A DNA stretch of 64,000 nt from Phyllobacterium calauticae (GCF_019991125.1 NZ_JAGENB010000003.1:656380-720379), one strand, 5' to 3'; shown: positions 26,985 through 36,390, numbered from the stretch's first letter. The notes: generated from the sequence alone by a model not told the origin. A program made the numbers and translations.

Positions 26985-28043
26985 ATGAAGACGGAAACGA
27001 TCCAGCTGGCCGGCGATGTGCCGGGCAATCATATCGAACTGCGTGTGCTGCGTTTTGCCGGCAAGGATGAAAAGGCGGCCAGCGCCTATCTGCAATCGTC
27101 GCTCCATGGTTCGGAACTGCCCGGACAGGCGGCGCTGCATTTCCTCATCCCCATGCTGGAAAAAGCAGGCAGGGAAGGCCGCATCGCCGGTAACATTACC
27201 GTTGTGCCGCAGGCCAATCCGGTCGGCTCCGCTCAATGGTTGTCGCACCAGCATCTCGGCCGTTTCGAATTCTTCTCCAGCGGCAATTTCAACCGCTCTT
27301 TCCCTTTGCTCGATACGTTCGATACGTCGGGCCTGGTTCCGATCGATGGTCCGAAATCCCTGGCTGATCGGCTGAAGGCGCAATTGCTGCGTCTCGCTTT
27401 GCCGCACGACATCGTGCTCGATCTGCACTGCGATGACGAGAGCGAAAACTACCTCTACATCCATCAGGCATTCCTGCCGGAGATGTACGATCTGGCCGCG
27501 GCGCTCGGGTCAACGGCGATCCTGTCCTGGAACAGCACCGCCGATGCGGCCTTTGAGGAGGCCTGTGCCCATCCGGTATTGCAGCTGCCAGAAGGCAAGC
27601 GTGACGTGAAGCGGCGCGCTGTTACGACAGTCGAGTTCCGCGGATTGAACGATGTCGATATTGCAACAGGCAAGGCGGACGCGGAAGGCCTGTACCGGTT
27701 CCTGGTGCATCGCGGTGTGATCACCGATCCCGCCGTCACGCTGACGGTTGATTTCAAGGGCCCGGTTACACCACTCGAAAATGTCGAAATGGTGCGTGCG
27801 CCGCAGGGCGGCATGATCCTGTTCCATGTGAACATTGGCGACGAGGTCGCGGCAGGCGCAAAACTCGTCACGGTGGTGACCGTTCCCGGCGATCCCTCCG
27901 GCGATATCACGCTGACGGCGCCGCAGGCGGGCCGTATTCTCACGCGGCGCAGCCATCGTTACACCCGCCGGGGCGACGACCTTCTCAAGCTCCTGGGTTC
28001 CAAGCGCTCCGAACAGGCGCGGCCGGGCTCGCTGGAAGCATGA
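26985..28043 (+). CDS. Succinylglutamate desuccinylase/aspartoacylase family (M14) protein
   Basis: 352 residues from ATG 26985 (a TTG sits directly before it). Zinc ligands H41 and E44 in LHGSELPG and H148 in DLHCD; NFNRSFP supplies the substrate-binding Asn-Arg. The C-terminal 80 residues form a biotinyl/barrel-hybrid-like domain (GGMILFHVNIGDEVAAGAKL), as in many AstE-like proteins. It deacylates an N-acyl amino acid or similar amide; no arginine-catabolism genes are nearby, so the substrate is unknown. Its last codon overlaps the start of the HAD gene by 4 nt (ATGA), implying joint translation. Confidence 0.88.
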   Translation: MKTETIQLAGDVPGNHIELRVLRFAGKDEKAASAYLQSSLHGSELPGQAALHFLIPMLEKAGREGRIAGNITVVPQANPVGSAQWLSHQHLGRFEFFSSGNFNRSFPLLDTFDTSGLVPIDGPKSLADRLKAQLLRLALPHDIVLDLHCDDESENYLYIHQAFLPEMYDLAAALGSTAILSWNSTADAAFEEACAHPVLQLPEGKRDVKRRAVTTVEFRGLNDVDIATGKADAEGLYRFLVHRGVITDPAVTLTVDFKGPVTPLENVEMVRAPQGGMILFHVNIGDEVAAGAKLVTVVTVPGDPSGDITLTAPQAGRILTRRSHRYTRRGDDLLKLLGSKRSEQARPGSLEA

Positions 28044-28783
28044 TGCCCCGCACGCATCCTTCGGAAATCCGTGCCATCCTGTTTGACAAGGATGGCACGC
28101 TGGTGGATTTCAACCGGACGTGGTTCGGCATCACCATGGAACTGGCGCACAAGGCGGCGGATGGCGATGTGGATCGCGCCCGCGCGCTTGTCGAAGCGGG
28201 CGGCTATGACTGGGAGATGGAACGGTTCCGTGGCGGCTCGGTTGTCGCCGCCGGAACGATCAATGACATTGTCGATCTCTGGCATCCGGAACTGACACTG
28301 GAGGAAAAGCGCGAGCGCATCCGCAGCTACGATGATTATACGGTGCGCGAGGGGTCGCGCCGGGCCGTGGGCATCGACGGATTGCGCGAAACGCTGGAGC
28401 GGCTGGCCGCGCAGGGGTTCATCCTTGGTATCGCCACCAATGATTCGGAAGCTGGTGCGCGGGCAACCGCCGAGGCTTTGGGATTGACCGCATTGTTTTC
28501 AGTGATCATCGGTTATGATTCCGTCGCACGGGCAAAACCCCACGCCGACCAGCTGGAGCTGTTTGCGGCCAAGACCGGCATTCCGGCCAGCGCCATCGCC
28601 ATGGTCGGCGACAACGGCCACGATCTGGAAATGGCCCATGCGGCGGGTGCCGGATTGGCTGTCGGCGTTCTGTCGGGCAACAGCACGCTGGATGATCTGG
28701 CATCGCTGAGCGACGCCATTCTGGGCTCGATTGCCGATCTGCCGGATTTCCTGGCGGGACGCGATAAAGCTTTGCGGACTTGA
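28040..28783 (+). CDS. HAD family hydrolase (phosphoglycolate-phosphatase-like)
   Basis: 247 residues. HAD motif I DKDGTLVDF gives nucleophile D16 and acid/base D18; the motif II Thr/Ser is in GIATNDS, Lys motif III near AKPHADQ, and motif IV MVGDNGHDLEMA. Cap domain of helices between motifs I and II (subfamily IA). Dephosphorylates a small phosphorylated metabolite. Translationally coupled to the M14 gene upstream, so the two may act on one pathway. Confidence 0.88.
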   Translation: MMPRTHPSEIRAILFDKDGTLVDFNRTWFGITMELAHKAADGDVDRARALVEAGGYDWEMERFRGGSVVAAGTINDIVDLWHPELTLEEKRERIRSYDDYTVREGSRRAVGIDGLRETLERLAAQGFILGIATNDSEAGARATAEALGLTALFSVIIGYDSVARAKPHADQLELFAAKTGIPASAIAMVGDNGHDLEMAHAAGAGLAVGVLSGNSTLDDLASLSDAILGSIADLPDFLAGRDKALRT

Positions 28784-28911
28784 TGGAGACAACACCTCTC
28801 GCTATAGAAATCCGGTGGGCACCGTCTCATGATCTGATCGACAAAAGCAGCCGCTCCAACCGGCACCGTCCGGGAAAGCCTGCCTGAGCTTTCAAGCCAT
28901 GAGGTTATGAC

Positions 28912-29289
28912 ATGAACGATAGTCCCGCCCGCTCCATCCATTTCGGACGAATCGCAGCCATGCTGCCGGTTGCGGATATTCAGCGCGCCCATGATTTCTA
29001 CACGGGCGTTCTCGGCTTTTCCAGAACCTTCCAGAATGGTGATCCCGTCGGGTTCATGATTTTGAAACGCGACAATGCCGAACTGCACCTGACATTGCAG
29101 AAAGGCCACAAGGCAGCGCCCTTCAATGTCATCCATATGATGGTGGACAATGTCGATGCCCTGCATGCGATCTGCCGGGCACAAGGTCTACGCATCATCA
29201 AGGGTTTGAAGGACAAGGAGTATGGCCTCAGGGCCTTCGTCTTCGAGGATTTCGACGGCAACCGCATTGATGTCGGCCAGCCGCTTTAA
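28912..29289 (+). CDS. VOC family (glyoxalase/bleomycin-resistance-like) protein
   Basis: 125 residues containing the two beta-alpha-beta-beta-beta halves: MLPVADIQRAHDFYTGVLGF, AELHLTLQKGH, then GLKDKEYGLRAFVFEDFDGNRIDV. The metal-ligand pattern fits bleomycin-resistance-like VOC proteins more than true glyoxalase I. Likely a small metalloenzyme or binding protein; substrate unknown. The ATG at 28912 follows GAGGTTATGAC. Confidence 0.87.
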   Translation: MNDSPARSIHFGRIAAMLPVADIQRAHDFYTGVLGFSRTFQNGDPVGFMILKRDNAELHLTLQKGHKAAPFNVIHMMVDNVDALHAICRAQGLRIIKGLKDKEYGLRAFVFEDFDGNRIDVGQPL

Positions 29290-29295
29290 TCTCCT

Positions 29296-29330
29296 GCATC
29301 CCTGTCCTTCCCCGTGAAGGACAGGGATGC
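29296..29330. repeat. Perfect 15-bp hairpin between VOC and LysE genes
   Basis: GCATCCCTGTCCTTC (29296-29310), loop CCCGT, GAAGGACAGGGATGC (29316-29330). Seven bases after the VOC stop. No U-tract on either side, so it is either a factor-assisted terminator or a small palindromic element. Confidence 0.7.
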
Positions 29331-29409
29331 GCGCCCGCTTGACCGGCTTCGTGCCATGGGTAATGTCAGCGGCAGGGATGTCCGCAATCTGGCGCCAAGG
29401 GGGATGATC

Positions 29410-30045
29410 ATGACCGCAACAACGCTTCTTGCTTTTGCTCTCGTCGCTTTCGTCGGCATAGCCACGCCGGGGCCGACGGTTCTTCTGGCTTTGACCAATG
29501 GCTCGCGCTTCGGTGTCCGCCGCGCCCTGGCGGGGATGGCGGGTGCGGTCATTTCCGATTTCGTCCTGATCGGTTCCGTTGCCCTTGGCCTTGGCGCCTT
29601 GCTTGCAGCCTCGGAGTTCTGGTTCTCGGTGGTCAAATGGCTCGGTGCCGGTTATCTCGCCTTTCTCGGCCTCATGCTTCTGCGCTCGAAGGGAACGCTT
29701 GACCTGTCGCTGCGCGCCGCCACGCACGAACCGCCGGCAACCACCCGTGCCATCTTTCTCAAGAGCTTCCTTGTTGCCGTGACCAACCCCAAGGGCTACC
29801 TGTTCTTTTCGGCCTTCCTGCCGCAATTCATCGCGCCCGATATGCCGCAAATCCCGCAATATGCGGTGCTGGCGGTGATTTTCGCCACGCTCGATTTTGC
29901 AATCATGTTCGGTTATGCCCTGCTCGGTTCGCAGGCCGTCCGTGTCCTGAAGAAATCGGGCGCGCTGTGGCTCGATCGCATCTGCGGCGGCGCATTGCTG
30001 GCGCTTGCCGGTTCGCTTGCGCTCTACCGGCGCGCAAACGCCTGA
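29410..30045 (+). CDS. LysE family translocator (amino acid / small-molecule exporter)
   Basis: 211 residues, six predicted membrane helices; N-terminal ATPGPTVLLALTNGSRFG is the LysE/RhtB signature and TNPKGYLFFSAFLPQF is the second conserved block. ATG 29410 has AGGGGG about 7 nt upstream; the frame to 29314 runs through the hairpin and is not likely coding. Exports an amino acid or related compound across the inner membrane; substrate unknown. Ended by the terminator at 30051. Confidence 0.92.
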   Translation: MTATTLLAFALVAFVGIATPGPTVLLALTNGSRFGVRRALAGMAGAVISDFVLIGSVALGLGALLAASEFWFSVVKWLGAGYLAFLGLMLLRSKGTLDLSLRAATHEPPATTRAIFLKSFLVAVTNPKGYLFFSAFLPQFIAPDMPQIPQYAVLAVIFATLDFAIMFGYALLGSQAVRVLKKSGALWLDRICGGALLALAGSLALYRRANA

Positions 30046-30050
30046 AAAGA

Positions 30051-30075
30051 AGAAAGCCGCCTGAGGCGGCTTTCT
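30051..30075. terminator. Bidirectional terminator between lysE-family gene and fadD
   Basis: 11-bp stem AGAAAGCCGCC / GGCGGCTTTCT around TGA, flanked by A-rich and T-rich sides; separates two convergent genes whose stops lie 36 bases apart. Confidence 0.85.
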
Positions 30076-30081
30076 CGGATA

Positions 30082-32097
30082 TCAGCCGCGCAATTCGCGC
30101 CGCAGGATTTTGCCGACATTGCTTTTCGGCAGCTCGTCGCGGAATTCGACCGTCCGGGGACGCTTGTAATTGGTCAGCCGCTCGGCGCAGAATGCCTTGA
30201 CCGCCTCTTCCGTGAGCAGGGGATTCTTGCGCACGATGAAGAGCTTTACCACTTCGCCGGAGTGCTCGTTGGGAACGCCGATTGCCGCCGCCTCGCGCAC
30301 ACCGGGGTGTTCCATGGCGACTTCTTCGATCTCGTTGGGATAGACATTGAAGCCGGACACCAGGATCATGTCCTTCTTGCGGTCGACGATCTTGGTGTAG
30401 CCGCGCTCGTCCATGTAGCCCATGTCGCCGGAGCGGAAGAAGCCGTCCGCTGTCATGACCTTGGCTGTCTCGTCCGGACGGTTCCAGTATCCGGCCATGA
30501 CCTGCGGCCCGCGAATGCAGATTTCGCCGACTTCCAGCAATGGCAGTTCCTTGCCGTCATCATCGCGGATGGAGAAGTCGGTCGATGGCAGCGGCGTGCC
30601 GATCGTGCCGGAGAATTCCGTGGCATCCAGGCGGTTGGCCGAAGCGACCGGCGATGTCTCGGAGAGGCCGAACCCTTCGGTGATCAGGCCGCGCGTCACC
30701 TCGAACCAGCGATCGGCGACCGGTCTTTGCACGGCCATGCCGCCACCCAGTGTCAGGATCAGGTTACGGAAGTCGAGCTTGCGGAAATCCTCGTTGTTGA
30801 GCAGTCCGTTGAAAAGCGTGTTGAGACCCGGGAAGACGTGGATCGGCACTTTCTGCAATTCCTTGACGAAGGCGGGGATGTCGCGCGGATTGGGGATCAG
30901 CACATTGTTGCCGCCGAGTTCCATGCTGATCATCGCATTCACGGTGAGGCCGAAAATATGATAGAGCGGCAAGGCGCAGATGAACGTCAGATTGTCCGGA
31001 CGGCCCTTCTTGCGGAAGCCGACCTCGACCCACAGGCGCATCTGCGTGACATTGGCCACGATGTTGCTGTGCATCAGCACGGCGCCCTTGGAAACGCCTG
31101 TCGTACCGCCGGTATACTGCAGGAAGGCGATATCGTCCCGCTTGACCTCGACCGGCTTCAGCGTGAGCGCGGCCCCTTGCGCCAGCGCTGTTTTGAACGG
31201 TGTATGACCGGGCAGGGACCAGGCCGGCACCATTTTCTTGACGCGGCGCACGACCAGATTGACGATATGGCCCTTGAGACCCAGCATGTCGCCCATGGTC
31301 GCAACGACAACATGTTTGACCGGCGTCGCCGTCAGGACCTTTTGCAGCGTCGTTGCGAAGTTTTCCAGAATGATGATCGCTTTCGCACCGCTGTCCTTGA
31401 GCTGATGTTCGAGCTCGCGCGGCGTGTAGAGCGGATTGATATTGACCACCGTCAGGCCCGCCCGCAGAATCGCAGCGATGGCCACCGGATATTGCAGGAT
31501 GTTCGGCATCATCACCGCAACCCGGTCGCCCTTGACCAGCCCGCGTGACTGGAGCCAGGCCGCGAATGCCTGTGACTTGCGATCCATTTCCGCATAGGTC
31601 ATCACCTTGCCCATGCAGGTAAAGGCCGGCCGGTTGGCATATTTCTTGTAGGCGGTGGCAAAAAGCGCGTTGATATTCTCGTAGGGCAGCGGTCCGATCT
31701 CGGCGGGAACGCCTTCCGGATAGGATTTGACCCACAGTTTCGGCTCGGGCATTTGGGCGAGGGATGCCACCTTTGCCGATGCTGCCTCGGCGGCTGGCGC
31801 CGCAGTTTTGGCTTTGGCTGCGGGCTTCTTTGCCGCGGGTGTCTTGGCTTCGCTCGCAACCGGCGCTGCGGTTTTCGCGGCAGGTTTTGTTGCCGTCCTT
31901 GCAGCCTTGGCAGCCGTCCTTACCGCAGCAGGTTTCACCGCACTGGCGGTTTTCGTTGTCTTGACCTCACCGGCTGGTTTGTTCGCGGCGGCTTTGGCAG
32001 TCGTGGCGGCGGGTTTCGCCGTTTTGGCTGGCGCTGCCTTTGCAGTGGCGCGCTTGGCTGTCACGGATGTTTTTACCGGCGTTGTCTGTTTTGCCAC
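30082..32097 (-). CDS. fadD: Long-chain fatty-acid-CoA ligase with histone-H1-like N-terminal tail
   Basis: 671 residues from the GTG at 32097, which has GGGGAGG 5-6 nt upstream; ATG 32145 is a weaker choice. Residues 1 to about 115 are low-complexity Ala/Lys/Pro/Thr (repeats like KPAA, AAKT) as in histone H1-like and PhaF-type proteins. The rest is a standard acyl-adenylate enzyme: YTGGTTGVSKGA (P-loop), GEICIRG, RSGDMGYMDERGY, DRKKDMILVSGFNVYPNEIEE and the C-terminal catalytic Lys in SNVGKILRREL. It activates fatty acids with ATP and CoA. The tail may bind DNA, membrane or granules; unknown. Confidence 0.93.
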   Translation of the reverse strand: MAKQTTPVKTSVTAKRATAKAAPAKTAKPAATTAKAAANKPAGEVKTTKTASAVKPAAVRTAAKAARTATKPAAKTAAPVASEAKTPAAKKPAAKAKTAAPAAEAASAKVASLAQMPEPKLWVKSYPEGVPAEIGPLPYENINALFATAYKKYANRPAFTCMGKVMTYAEMDRKSQAFAAWLQSRGLVKGDRVAVMMPNILQYPVAIAAILRAGLTVVNINPLYTPRELEHQLKDSGAKAIIILENFATTLQKVLTATPVKHVVVATMGDMLGLKGHIVNLVVRRVKKMVPAWSLPGHTPFKTALAQGAALTLKPVEVKRDDIAFLQYTGGTTGVSKGAVLMHSNIVANVTQMRLWVEVGFRKKGRPDNLTFICALPLYHIFGLTVNAMISMELGGNNVLIPNPRDIPAFVKELQKVPIHVFPGLNTLFNGLLNNEDFRKLDFRNLILTLGGGMAVQRPVADRWFEVTRGLITEGFGLSETSPVASANRLDATEFSGTIGTPLPSTDFSIRDDDGKELPLLEVGEICIRGPQVMAGYWNRPDETAKVMTADGFFRSGDMGYMDERGYTKIVDRKKDMILVSGFNVYPNEIEEVAMEHPGVREAAAIGVPNEHSGEVVKLFIVRKNPLLTEEAVKAFCAERLTNYKRPRTVEFRDELPKSNVGKILRRELRG

Positions 32098-32362
32098 ATT
32101 AACCTCCCCTGATGGTTTCCTTGTAGCGGGCCCACGGTCCTCCAACCCTAAACATGCTACTCAACAATTCTATCTATGGCGATAGGCGGTGCGCTTGCAA
32201 GTATTACATTGACGTAAACGTAAAATTGATTGTCGCGGAATTGTCGTGCTTTGCCGCCAATTCACCCAATCGGCACGATCTGGGCGCAAAGTTGCCAAGG
32301 TTCGCCTCGACAAAGCACCGGCCTTTCCTTCATCCTGCACCGACAATCAAAATGGATTCGCC

Positions 32363-33994
32363 GTGGAAACAATCACCATCGTCTTGCTGATGCTTCTGGC
32401 CGTTGTGGTCAGTGACTCCATCGTGCGCGTGCTGCCTCTGGCCGTACCGCTGCCGCTGGTGCAGATCGGGCTTGGCGCTGCGATTGCCTCGGTCACCAGC
32501 ATCCGCGTGCAGCTCGATCCCAACATTTTCTTCCTGCTGTTTCTGCCGCCGCTGTTGTTTCTCGATGGCTGGCGCATCCCCAAGGAGGGTCTCTTCCGGG
32601 ACAAGGGCATCATTCTGGAGATGGCGCTCGGCCTTGTCATCTTCACGGTGATCGGTGTCGGCTTCTTCGTGCACTGGATGATCCCCTCGGTACCCCTGCC
32701 GGTGGCCTTCGCGCTGGCGGCCATCGTCTCGCCGACCGATCCGATCGCCGTTTCCGCCATTGCGGCGCGCGTGCCGATTCCCTCGCGCATGATGCATATT
32801 CTTGAAGGGGAATCCCTGCTCAACGATGCGTCCGGCCTCGTCTGCATGCGTTTTGCCGTGGCCGCGATGCTGACCGGTAGCTTCTCGATCACCGAGGCGT
32901 TCTTTACGTTCCTCTGGCTCGCTTTTGCGGGGATTGCCATCGGTATCGGCGTGACCATTGGCGTCACGCGCGGCAAGGCATTCCTCGCCCGCAAGCTCGG
33001 TGAGGAGAGCGGCTCGCAGATTCTCATCAGCCTGCTCATCCCCTTCGGCGCGTACCTGCTGGCCGAACATGTGCATGCCTCGGGCATCCTTGCCGCCGTT
33101 GCCGCCGGTATCACCATGAGCTACGCCGAGAACACGGCCCAGTCCATGGCGCTGACCCGCGTGCGCCGCACGGCGGTGTGGGATACGGCGCAGTTCGCCG
33201 CCAATGGCGCCATCTTCGTTCTGCTCGGCGAACAGCTGCCCGGTATTTTCTCCGGTGCCGTCGAGAATGTGCAGCACGGCGAGACCAGCCCCTGGTGGCT
33301 GCTGGTCTATGTCGTGGTCATTTATGCCGCTCTGGCTGCCCTGCGCTTTCTCTGGGTCTGGGTGTCGTGGCGCGTGACCATGGCGCAGCGCCGCAGGCAG
33401 GGTGAGGCCGTGGTCAAGCCAAGCTGGCAGCTGATTGCCGCCATGTCGTTTGCCGGCGTTCGCGGTGCCATCACCCTTGCGGGTATCCTGACGCTGCCGC
33501 TGTTCCTTTACGACGGTTCGCTGTTTCCGGCCCGCGATCTCGTCATTTTCCTCGCCACCGGTGTGATCATCCTGTCGCTGGTCATGGCCAGTGTCAGCCT
33601 GCCGCGTCTGCTGCGCAATATCGACCTGCCCATCGAGGATTCAAACCAGCGCGAAGAGGATTATGCCCGTATCGCTGCCGCAGAAGCCGCAATCATGGCG
33701 ATCGAGCGGGCCCAGCACAGCCTGGCATCGGGCCGCGCCGACGCCGATATCTATACGGATGTCGCCAACCACATCATGGAGCTCTACCGCAAGCGTATTG
33801 ACGGGCGCATGCAGCTCGGGGAAGAGCGCGAAGAGGTTGCGCGGAGCGAGGAGATCGAGAAGCTGCTGCGCATCACCGCGCTTCGGGCGGAACGGCAGGA
33901 AATTCACCGCCTGGTTCGGGCAAGGCGGCTTGAAAGCAGCATTGCCACGAAAATGGTGCGGGATATCGACCTACTGGAAGCCCGCTTCCAGTAG
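32363..33994 (+). CDS. Na+/H+ antiporter, CPA1 family
   Basis: 543 residues from a GTG at 32363 (first residues METITIVLLML); the start is uncertain because only a weak SD is visible and the frame continues upstream to 32246. Twelve or so membrane helices with SPTDPIAVSAIAARVPI (ion-binding ND/DP motif) and GESLLNDASGLVC, the CPA1 hallmarks, then a 120-residue cytoplasmic C-terminal helix-rich tail. Exchanges Na+ or K+ for protons in pH and salt homeostasis. Divergent from fadD. Confidence 0.9.
   Translation: METITIVLLMLLAVVVSDSIVRVLPLAVPLPLVQIGLGAAIASVTSIRVQLDPNIFFLLFLPPLLFLDGWRIPKEGLFRDKGIILEMALGLVIFTVIGVGFFVHWMIPSVPLPVAFALAAIVSPTDPIAVSAIAARVPIPSRMMHILEGESLLNDASGLVCMRFAVAAMLTGSFSITEAFFTFLWLAFAGIAIGIGVTIGVTRGKAFLARKLGEESGSQILISLLIPFGAYLLAEHVHASGILAAVAAGITMSYAENTAQSMALTRVRRTAVWDTAQFAANGAIFVLLGEQLPGIFSGAVENVQHGETSPWWLLVYVVVIYAALAALRFLWVWVSWRVTMAQRRRQGEAVVKPSWQLIAAMSFAGVRGAITLAGILTLPLFLYDGSLFPARDLVIFLATGVIILSLVMASVSLPRLLRNIDLPIEDSNQREEDYARIAAAEAAIMAIERAQHSLASGRADADIYTDVANHIMELYRKRIDGRMQLGEEREEVARSEEIEKLLRITALRAERQEIHRLVRARRLESSIATKMVRDIDLLEARFQ
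33971..33994 (+). terminator. Hairpin spanning the last codons and stop of the antiporter gene
   Basis: 11-bp perfect palindrome CTACTGGAAGC / GCTTCCAGTAG with a 2-nt centre; the right arm ends in the TAG stop itself. Probably separates the antiporter gene from the convergent ilvD (stop at 34013). No U-tract. Confidence 0.55.
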
Positions 33995-34012
33995 GTATCC
34001 ATTGAACCCTGA

Positions 34013-35866
34013 TCAGTTCCAGTCGTCGGGAATCTGGCGCACCGCACCCCGGGCAGCACTGGTTGCCATGGCGCCATAGGCGCGCAGAGCCGTGGTGATC
34101 TTGCGCTTGCGCTTTTCCTCCGGCTTCCAAGCAGCGGTGCCCTTGGCTTCCATTTTTGCGCGGCGTTCGGCCAGGACGGCATCGTCGACAGCCAGATGAA
34201 TCCCGCGGTTCGGAATGTCGATATCGATGATATCGCCGTCCTCAACCAGGCCGATCAGGCCGCCTTCCGCCGCTTCCGGTGAAACGTGGCCGATGGAAAG
34301 GCCGGATGAACCGCCGGAGAACCGGCCATCGGTGATCAGCGCGCAGGCTTTGCCGAGACCCTTCGATTTCAGGTAACTGGTCGGATAGAGCATTTCCTGC
34401 ATGCCCGGTCCGCCGCGCGGACCTTCGTAGCGGATCAGCACGATATCGCCCGGTTTGATGCCGCCATTGAGAATGCCGAGAACGGCGCTGTCCTGGCTTT
34501 CGAAAATGCGGGCGGGACCGGAGAACTTCAGGATCGAGTCATCAACACCGGCGGTTTTGACGATGCAGCCGTCTTCCGCCAGATTGCCGTAAAGCACGGC
34601 CAGACCGCCATCCCTGGAATAGGCATGTTCAAGATTGCGGATGACACCCTTTTCGCGGTCAAGATCGACATCGGCAAAACGGCGCTCCTGGCTGAAGGCT
34701 ACCTGTGTCGGGACGCCGCCCGGTGCCGCCTTGAAGAAATCATGCACGGACGGGTTTTTGCTGCGCACCACATCCCAGCGGTCAAGAGCAGCGCCGAGAT
34801 TGGCGGCATGCACGGAATAGACGGATGTATCGAGCAAACCGGCACGGTCGAGTTCGCCGAGAATACCCATGACACCGCCGGCGTGGTGCACGTCTTCCAT
34901 GTGCACATTGGCAACGGCAGGCGCCACCTTGCACAGGACGGGAACGCGGCGGGACAGGCGGTCGATATCGCTCATGGTGAAGTCGACTTCGCCTTCATGC
35001 GCAGCGGCCAGCAGATGCAGCACGGTGTTTGTCGAGCCGCCCATGGCGATGTCGAGGGTCATGGCATTTTCAAAGGCGGCAAACGAAGCGATGGAGCGCG
35101 GCAGAACCGTTTCATCGTCCTGTTCGTAATAGCGGCGGGCGAGATCGACCACGAGATGGCCGGCCTCGACAAAGAGGCGGCGGCGGTCCGCATGGGTGGC
35201 GAGCGTCGAGCCATTGCCCGGCAGGGAAAGGCCGAGTGCCTCGGTCAGGCAGTTCATGGAATTGGCGGTGAACATGCCGGAGCAGGAGCCGCAGGTCGGG
35301 CAGGCCGAACGCTCGATGGCCTTCACTTCCTCGTCGGAAATGCGGTCGTCGGCGGCCGCAACCATGGCATCGACCAGATCGAGCTTCTTTTCCTTGTCTT
35401 CCCAGACGACTTTGCCCGCTTCCATCGGTCCGCCGGAGACAAAAACGACGGGGATGTTGAGGCGCAGCGCTGCCATCAGCATGCCGGGCGTGATCTTGTC
35501 GCAGTTGGAAATGCAGACCATGGCATCCGCACAGTGGGCGTTGACCATGTATTCGACGCTGTCGGCGATGATTTCACGCGACGGCAGGGAATAAAGCATG
35601 CCGTCGTGACCCATGGCGATGCCGTCGTCGACAGCAATCGTGTTGAATTCCTTGGCGACGCCGCCGGCGCTTTCGATTTCGCGCGCCACGAGCTGCCCGA
35701 GATCCTTCAGGTGGACGTGGCCGGGCACGAACTGGGTGAACGAGTTCACCACGGCGATGATCGGCTTGCCGAAATCCTCGTCTTTCATGCCGGTCGCGCG
35801 CCAGAGCCCGCGAGCTCCTGCCATGTTGCGGCCATGTGTGGTTGTGCGTGAACGATAAGGAGGCAT
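34013..35866 (-). CDS. ilvD: Dihydroxy-acid dehydratase
   Basis: 617 residues from ATG 35866 ([19 protein letters not shown]). Dehydrates 2,3-dihydroxy-3-methylbutanoate/pentanoate to the 2-keto acid in valine and isoleucine synthesis. Fe-S ligands appear in [10 protein letters not shown] and in [19 protein letters not shown]; the C-terminal half has [11 protein letters not shown] and GRFSGGSSG. The pattern is the genuine IlvD type, unlike the sugar-acid paralogue at 48710. Confidence 0.96.
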   Translation of the reverse strand: MPPYRSRTTTHGRNMAGARGLWRATGMKDEDFGKPIIAVVNSFTQFVPGHVHLKDLGQLVAREIESAGGVAKEFNTIAVDDGIAMGHDGMLYSLPSREIIADSVEYMVNAHCADAMVCISNCDKITPGMLMAALRLNIPVVFVSGGPMEAGKVVWEDKEKKLDLVDAMVAAADDRISDEEVKAIERSACPTCGSCSGMFTANSMNCLTEALGLSLPGNGSTLATHADRRRLFVEAGHLVVDLARRYYEQDDETVLPRSIASFAAFENAMTLDIAMGGSTNTVLHLLAAAHEGEVDFTMSDIDRLSRRVPVLCKVAPAVANVHMEDVHHAGGVMGILGELDRAGLLDTSVYSVHAANLGAALDRWDVVRSKNPSVHDFFKAAPGGVPTQVAFSQERRFADVDLDREKGVIRNLEHAYSRDGGLAVLYGNLAEDGCIVKTAGVDDSILKFSGPARIFESQDSAVLGILNGGIKPGDIVLIRYEGPRGGPGMQEMLYPTSYLKSKGLGKACALITDGRFSGGSSGLSIGHVSPEAAEGGLIGLVEDGDIIDIDIPNRGIHLAVDDAVLAERRAKMEAKGTAAWKPEEKRKRKITTALRAYGAMATSAARGAVRQIPDDWN

Positions 35867-36041
35867 TGTCGAAAATCCTGCTGATGACGGGCGAGGGAGC
35901 ATCTCTTACAGAAAAAGAGTTCCCATGGCAAAAGAATGGAATTTTATTGCCTTGAAGGGGCGTGTTTCATTGCATTGATTACATAAGGCAGATGCCGGGC
36001 GCATGAAACGGGACGTAATGTCTCGCCCCGCCGAGCGCCTG

Positions 36042-36278
36042 TCAGAACGCGGTGAAGGTCAGCGTTGTCAGCGATCGCGCAATGCCTGATATATCGAGCA
36101 CGTTGGTGTTGATGAATTTGCCGATATCCTGATCTTCCGGAATGTAGATCTTGGCCAGAAGGTCGAACTCGCCGCTGGTCGAATAGAGCTCCGAGACGAT
36201 TTCACGCTCGAACAGGGTTTTTGCAACTTCGTACGTCTTGCCGGGCGCGCATTGCAGTTGCAGAAAGACAGGCTTCAT
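36042..36278 (-). CDS. Stand-alone Lrp/AsnC ligand-binding (RAM) domain protein
   Basis: 78 residues: only the alpha-beta sandwich of Lrp/AsnC regulators (VFLQLQCAPGKTYEVAKTL, then SGEFDLLAKIYIPE and IARSLTTLTF), with no DNA-binding domain. Such proteins bind amino acids and can form octamers alone or with full Lrp proteins. Located just upstream of the glycine riboswitch-dadA unit, divergently transcribed, so a link to amino-acid sensing is plausible. GGAGGAATTT precedes the start. Confidence 0.88.
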   Translation of the reverse strand: MKPVFLQLQCAPGKTYEVAKTLFEREIVSELYSTSGEFDLLAKIYIPEDQDIGKFINTNVLDISGIARSLTTLTFTAF

Positions 36279-36341
36279 AAATTCCTCCGGAAGGCTGGGC
36301 GATTTTCAGTCAGCATAATTGCTGCGACGCTTCTTAGCCAG

Positions 36342-36370
36342 TTGTTCTCGTCTCGCAACTGCGATATATA
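36342..36370 (+). promoter_or_regulatory. Putative sigma-70 promoter of the riboswitch-dadA unit
   Basis: TTGTTC (36342-36347), exactly 17 nt, TATATA (36365-36370), about 20 bases before the first riboswitch helix. Fits a housekeeping promoter, but is not tested. Confidence 0.5.
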
Positions 36371-36390
36371 TCCCGCGTTCGCACAGGCTA

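Noticed and set aside
31750..32097. Ala/Lys repeats at the start of fadD as a DNA tandem repeat or CRISPR-like array
   Set aside because: The repetition is at the protein level with varied codons; there are no regular DNA repeats or spacers.
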